Shown: positions 22,953-23,245 of the stretch, in pieces
Numbering within the stretch: the first letter of the stretch is position 1
Layout of the letters: each line of letters begins with the position of its first letter
NCBI GenBank assembly: GCA_045579705.1
Contig: JAZNMP010000020.1
Coordinates: forward strand, 1-23,245
Origin: Lachnocurva sp045579705
GTDB lineage: Bacteria; Bacillota; Clostridia; Lachnospirales; Lachnospiraceae
Length of the DNA stretch: 23,245 nt
Reading direction: 5' to 3'
Notes under the pieces: model-generated
Databases searched by the model: none
Seen by the model: the letters and a program-made list of their open reading frames with translations, nothing else
Told to the model about the DNA's origin: nothing
Made by a program: the position numbers and the translations under genes

Positions 22953-23245
22953 TGGTGTGAATCTCTACTTTTCCTGGATTACACACCAGCCTCAATTTCA
23001 GGCACTAGTGTGAAACTACTACTTCCGTTAATCTCACACCACCAATGAGCTTGAAATAATGGTGTGATTCCTAGCATTTCCTCAATTTCACACCACTCCT
23101 AAAAGAAACCACTGGTGTGAGATTAACTATTTCTTGTTTTTCACACCATATAAAATCTTGAAATGATGGTGGGAAACTGAAGCTTTTCCTGATTTCACAC
23201 CATACCTCATTTCAGGCACTAGTGTGAAACTACTACTTCCGTTAA
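22953..23245 (+). repeat. Right array: TGGTGTGA/TCACACCA units, truncated by window end
   Basis: Units start at 22953 (A), 23006 (B), 23060 (C), 23113 (D), 23167 (A) and 23220 (B, cut off after 26 bases). Gaps are 17, 18, 17, 18 and 17 bp, the same phase as the left array. Unit B here reads ACTACTACTTCCG in the interior, like the first B of the left array. The B-C gap (23042-23059) is a chimera of the usual B-C and D-A gaps. The array continues beyond the window. Confidence 0.95.

Overview
The window looks like chromosomal DNA from a strictly anaerobic, sugar-fermenting Firmicute, most likely a member of the Clostridia near Lachnospiraceae (Butyrivibrio- or Pseudobutyrivibrio-like). The evidence is an oxygen-sensitive class III ribonucleotide reductase with its activase, phosphotransacetylase, an alpha-/beta-galactoside operon with a GPH symporter, GGAGG-type ribosome binding sites, and TTG starts in two genes. 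Placement below the class level is inference. Every convincing gene lies on the minus strand.

Layout, left to right. Positions 1-60 hold the first 20 codons of a transposase leaving the window. Positions 182-866 hold a conserved 62-bp leader followed by a very regular array of 36-bp inverted-repeat units. Positions 929-11815 form one apparent minus-strand operon. In order of transcription it encodes a TetR regulator, a GH2 beta-galactosidase-like enzyme, an unassigned GT-B-like protein, a GPH symporter, a GH36 alpha-galactosidase, a membrane GGDEF protein and RNase HI with a viroplasmin domain. Overlaps at TetR/GH2 and GH36/GGDEF and short gaps elsewhere support co-transcription. The likely job is uptake and hydrolysis of plant galactosides.

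Positions 11816-12497 are intergenic and hold a GC-rich island and an inverted, decayed copy of the array. Next come an RpiB/LacA-type isomerase lacking the usual catalytic Cys, a monoacylglycerol-lipase-like hydrolase overlapping a soluble MCP-like coiled-coil protein, RecJ, a membrane-anchored hydrolase, Pta (ended by a clear intrinsic terminator), and nrdG-nrdD with paired NrdR-type boxes upstream of nrdD.

Positions 22026-23245 have no gene. They are a mosaic of hairpin repeats, a large nested palindrome, a second copy of the leader, and a second array running off the window end.

The most unusual content is this repeat system. Boxes TGGTGTGA and TCACACCA alternate with 20-bp and 17/18-bp gaps. 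Four different unit interiors recur in a fixed order, giving a 214-bp higher-order repeat. Other intergenic inverted repeats in the window have unrelated arms but nearly the same size (33-39 bp) and, in most families, a pyrimidine-rich interior. No function can be assigned from sequence alone. A protein-binding array, a structured RNA, or a family of small mobile hairpins are all possible.
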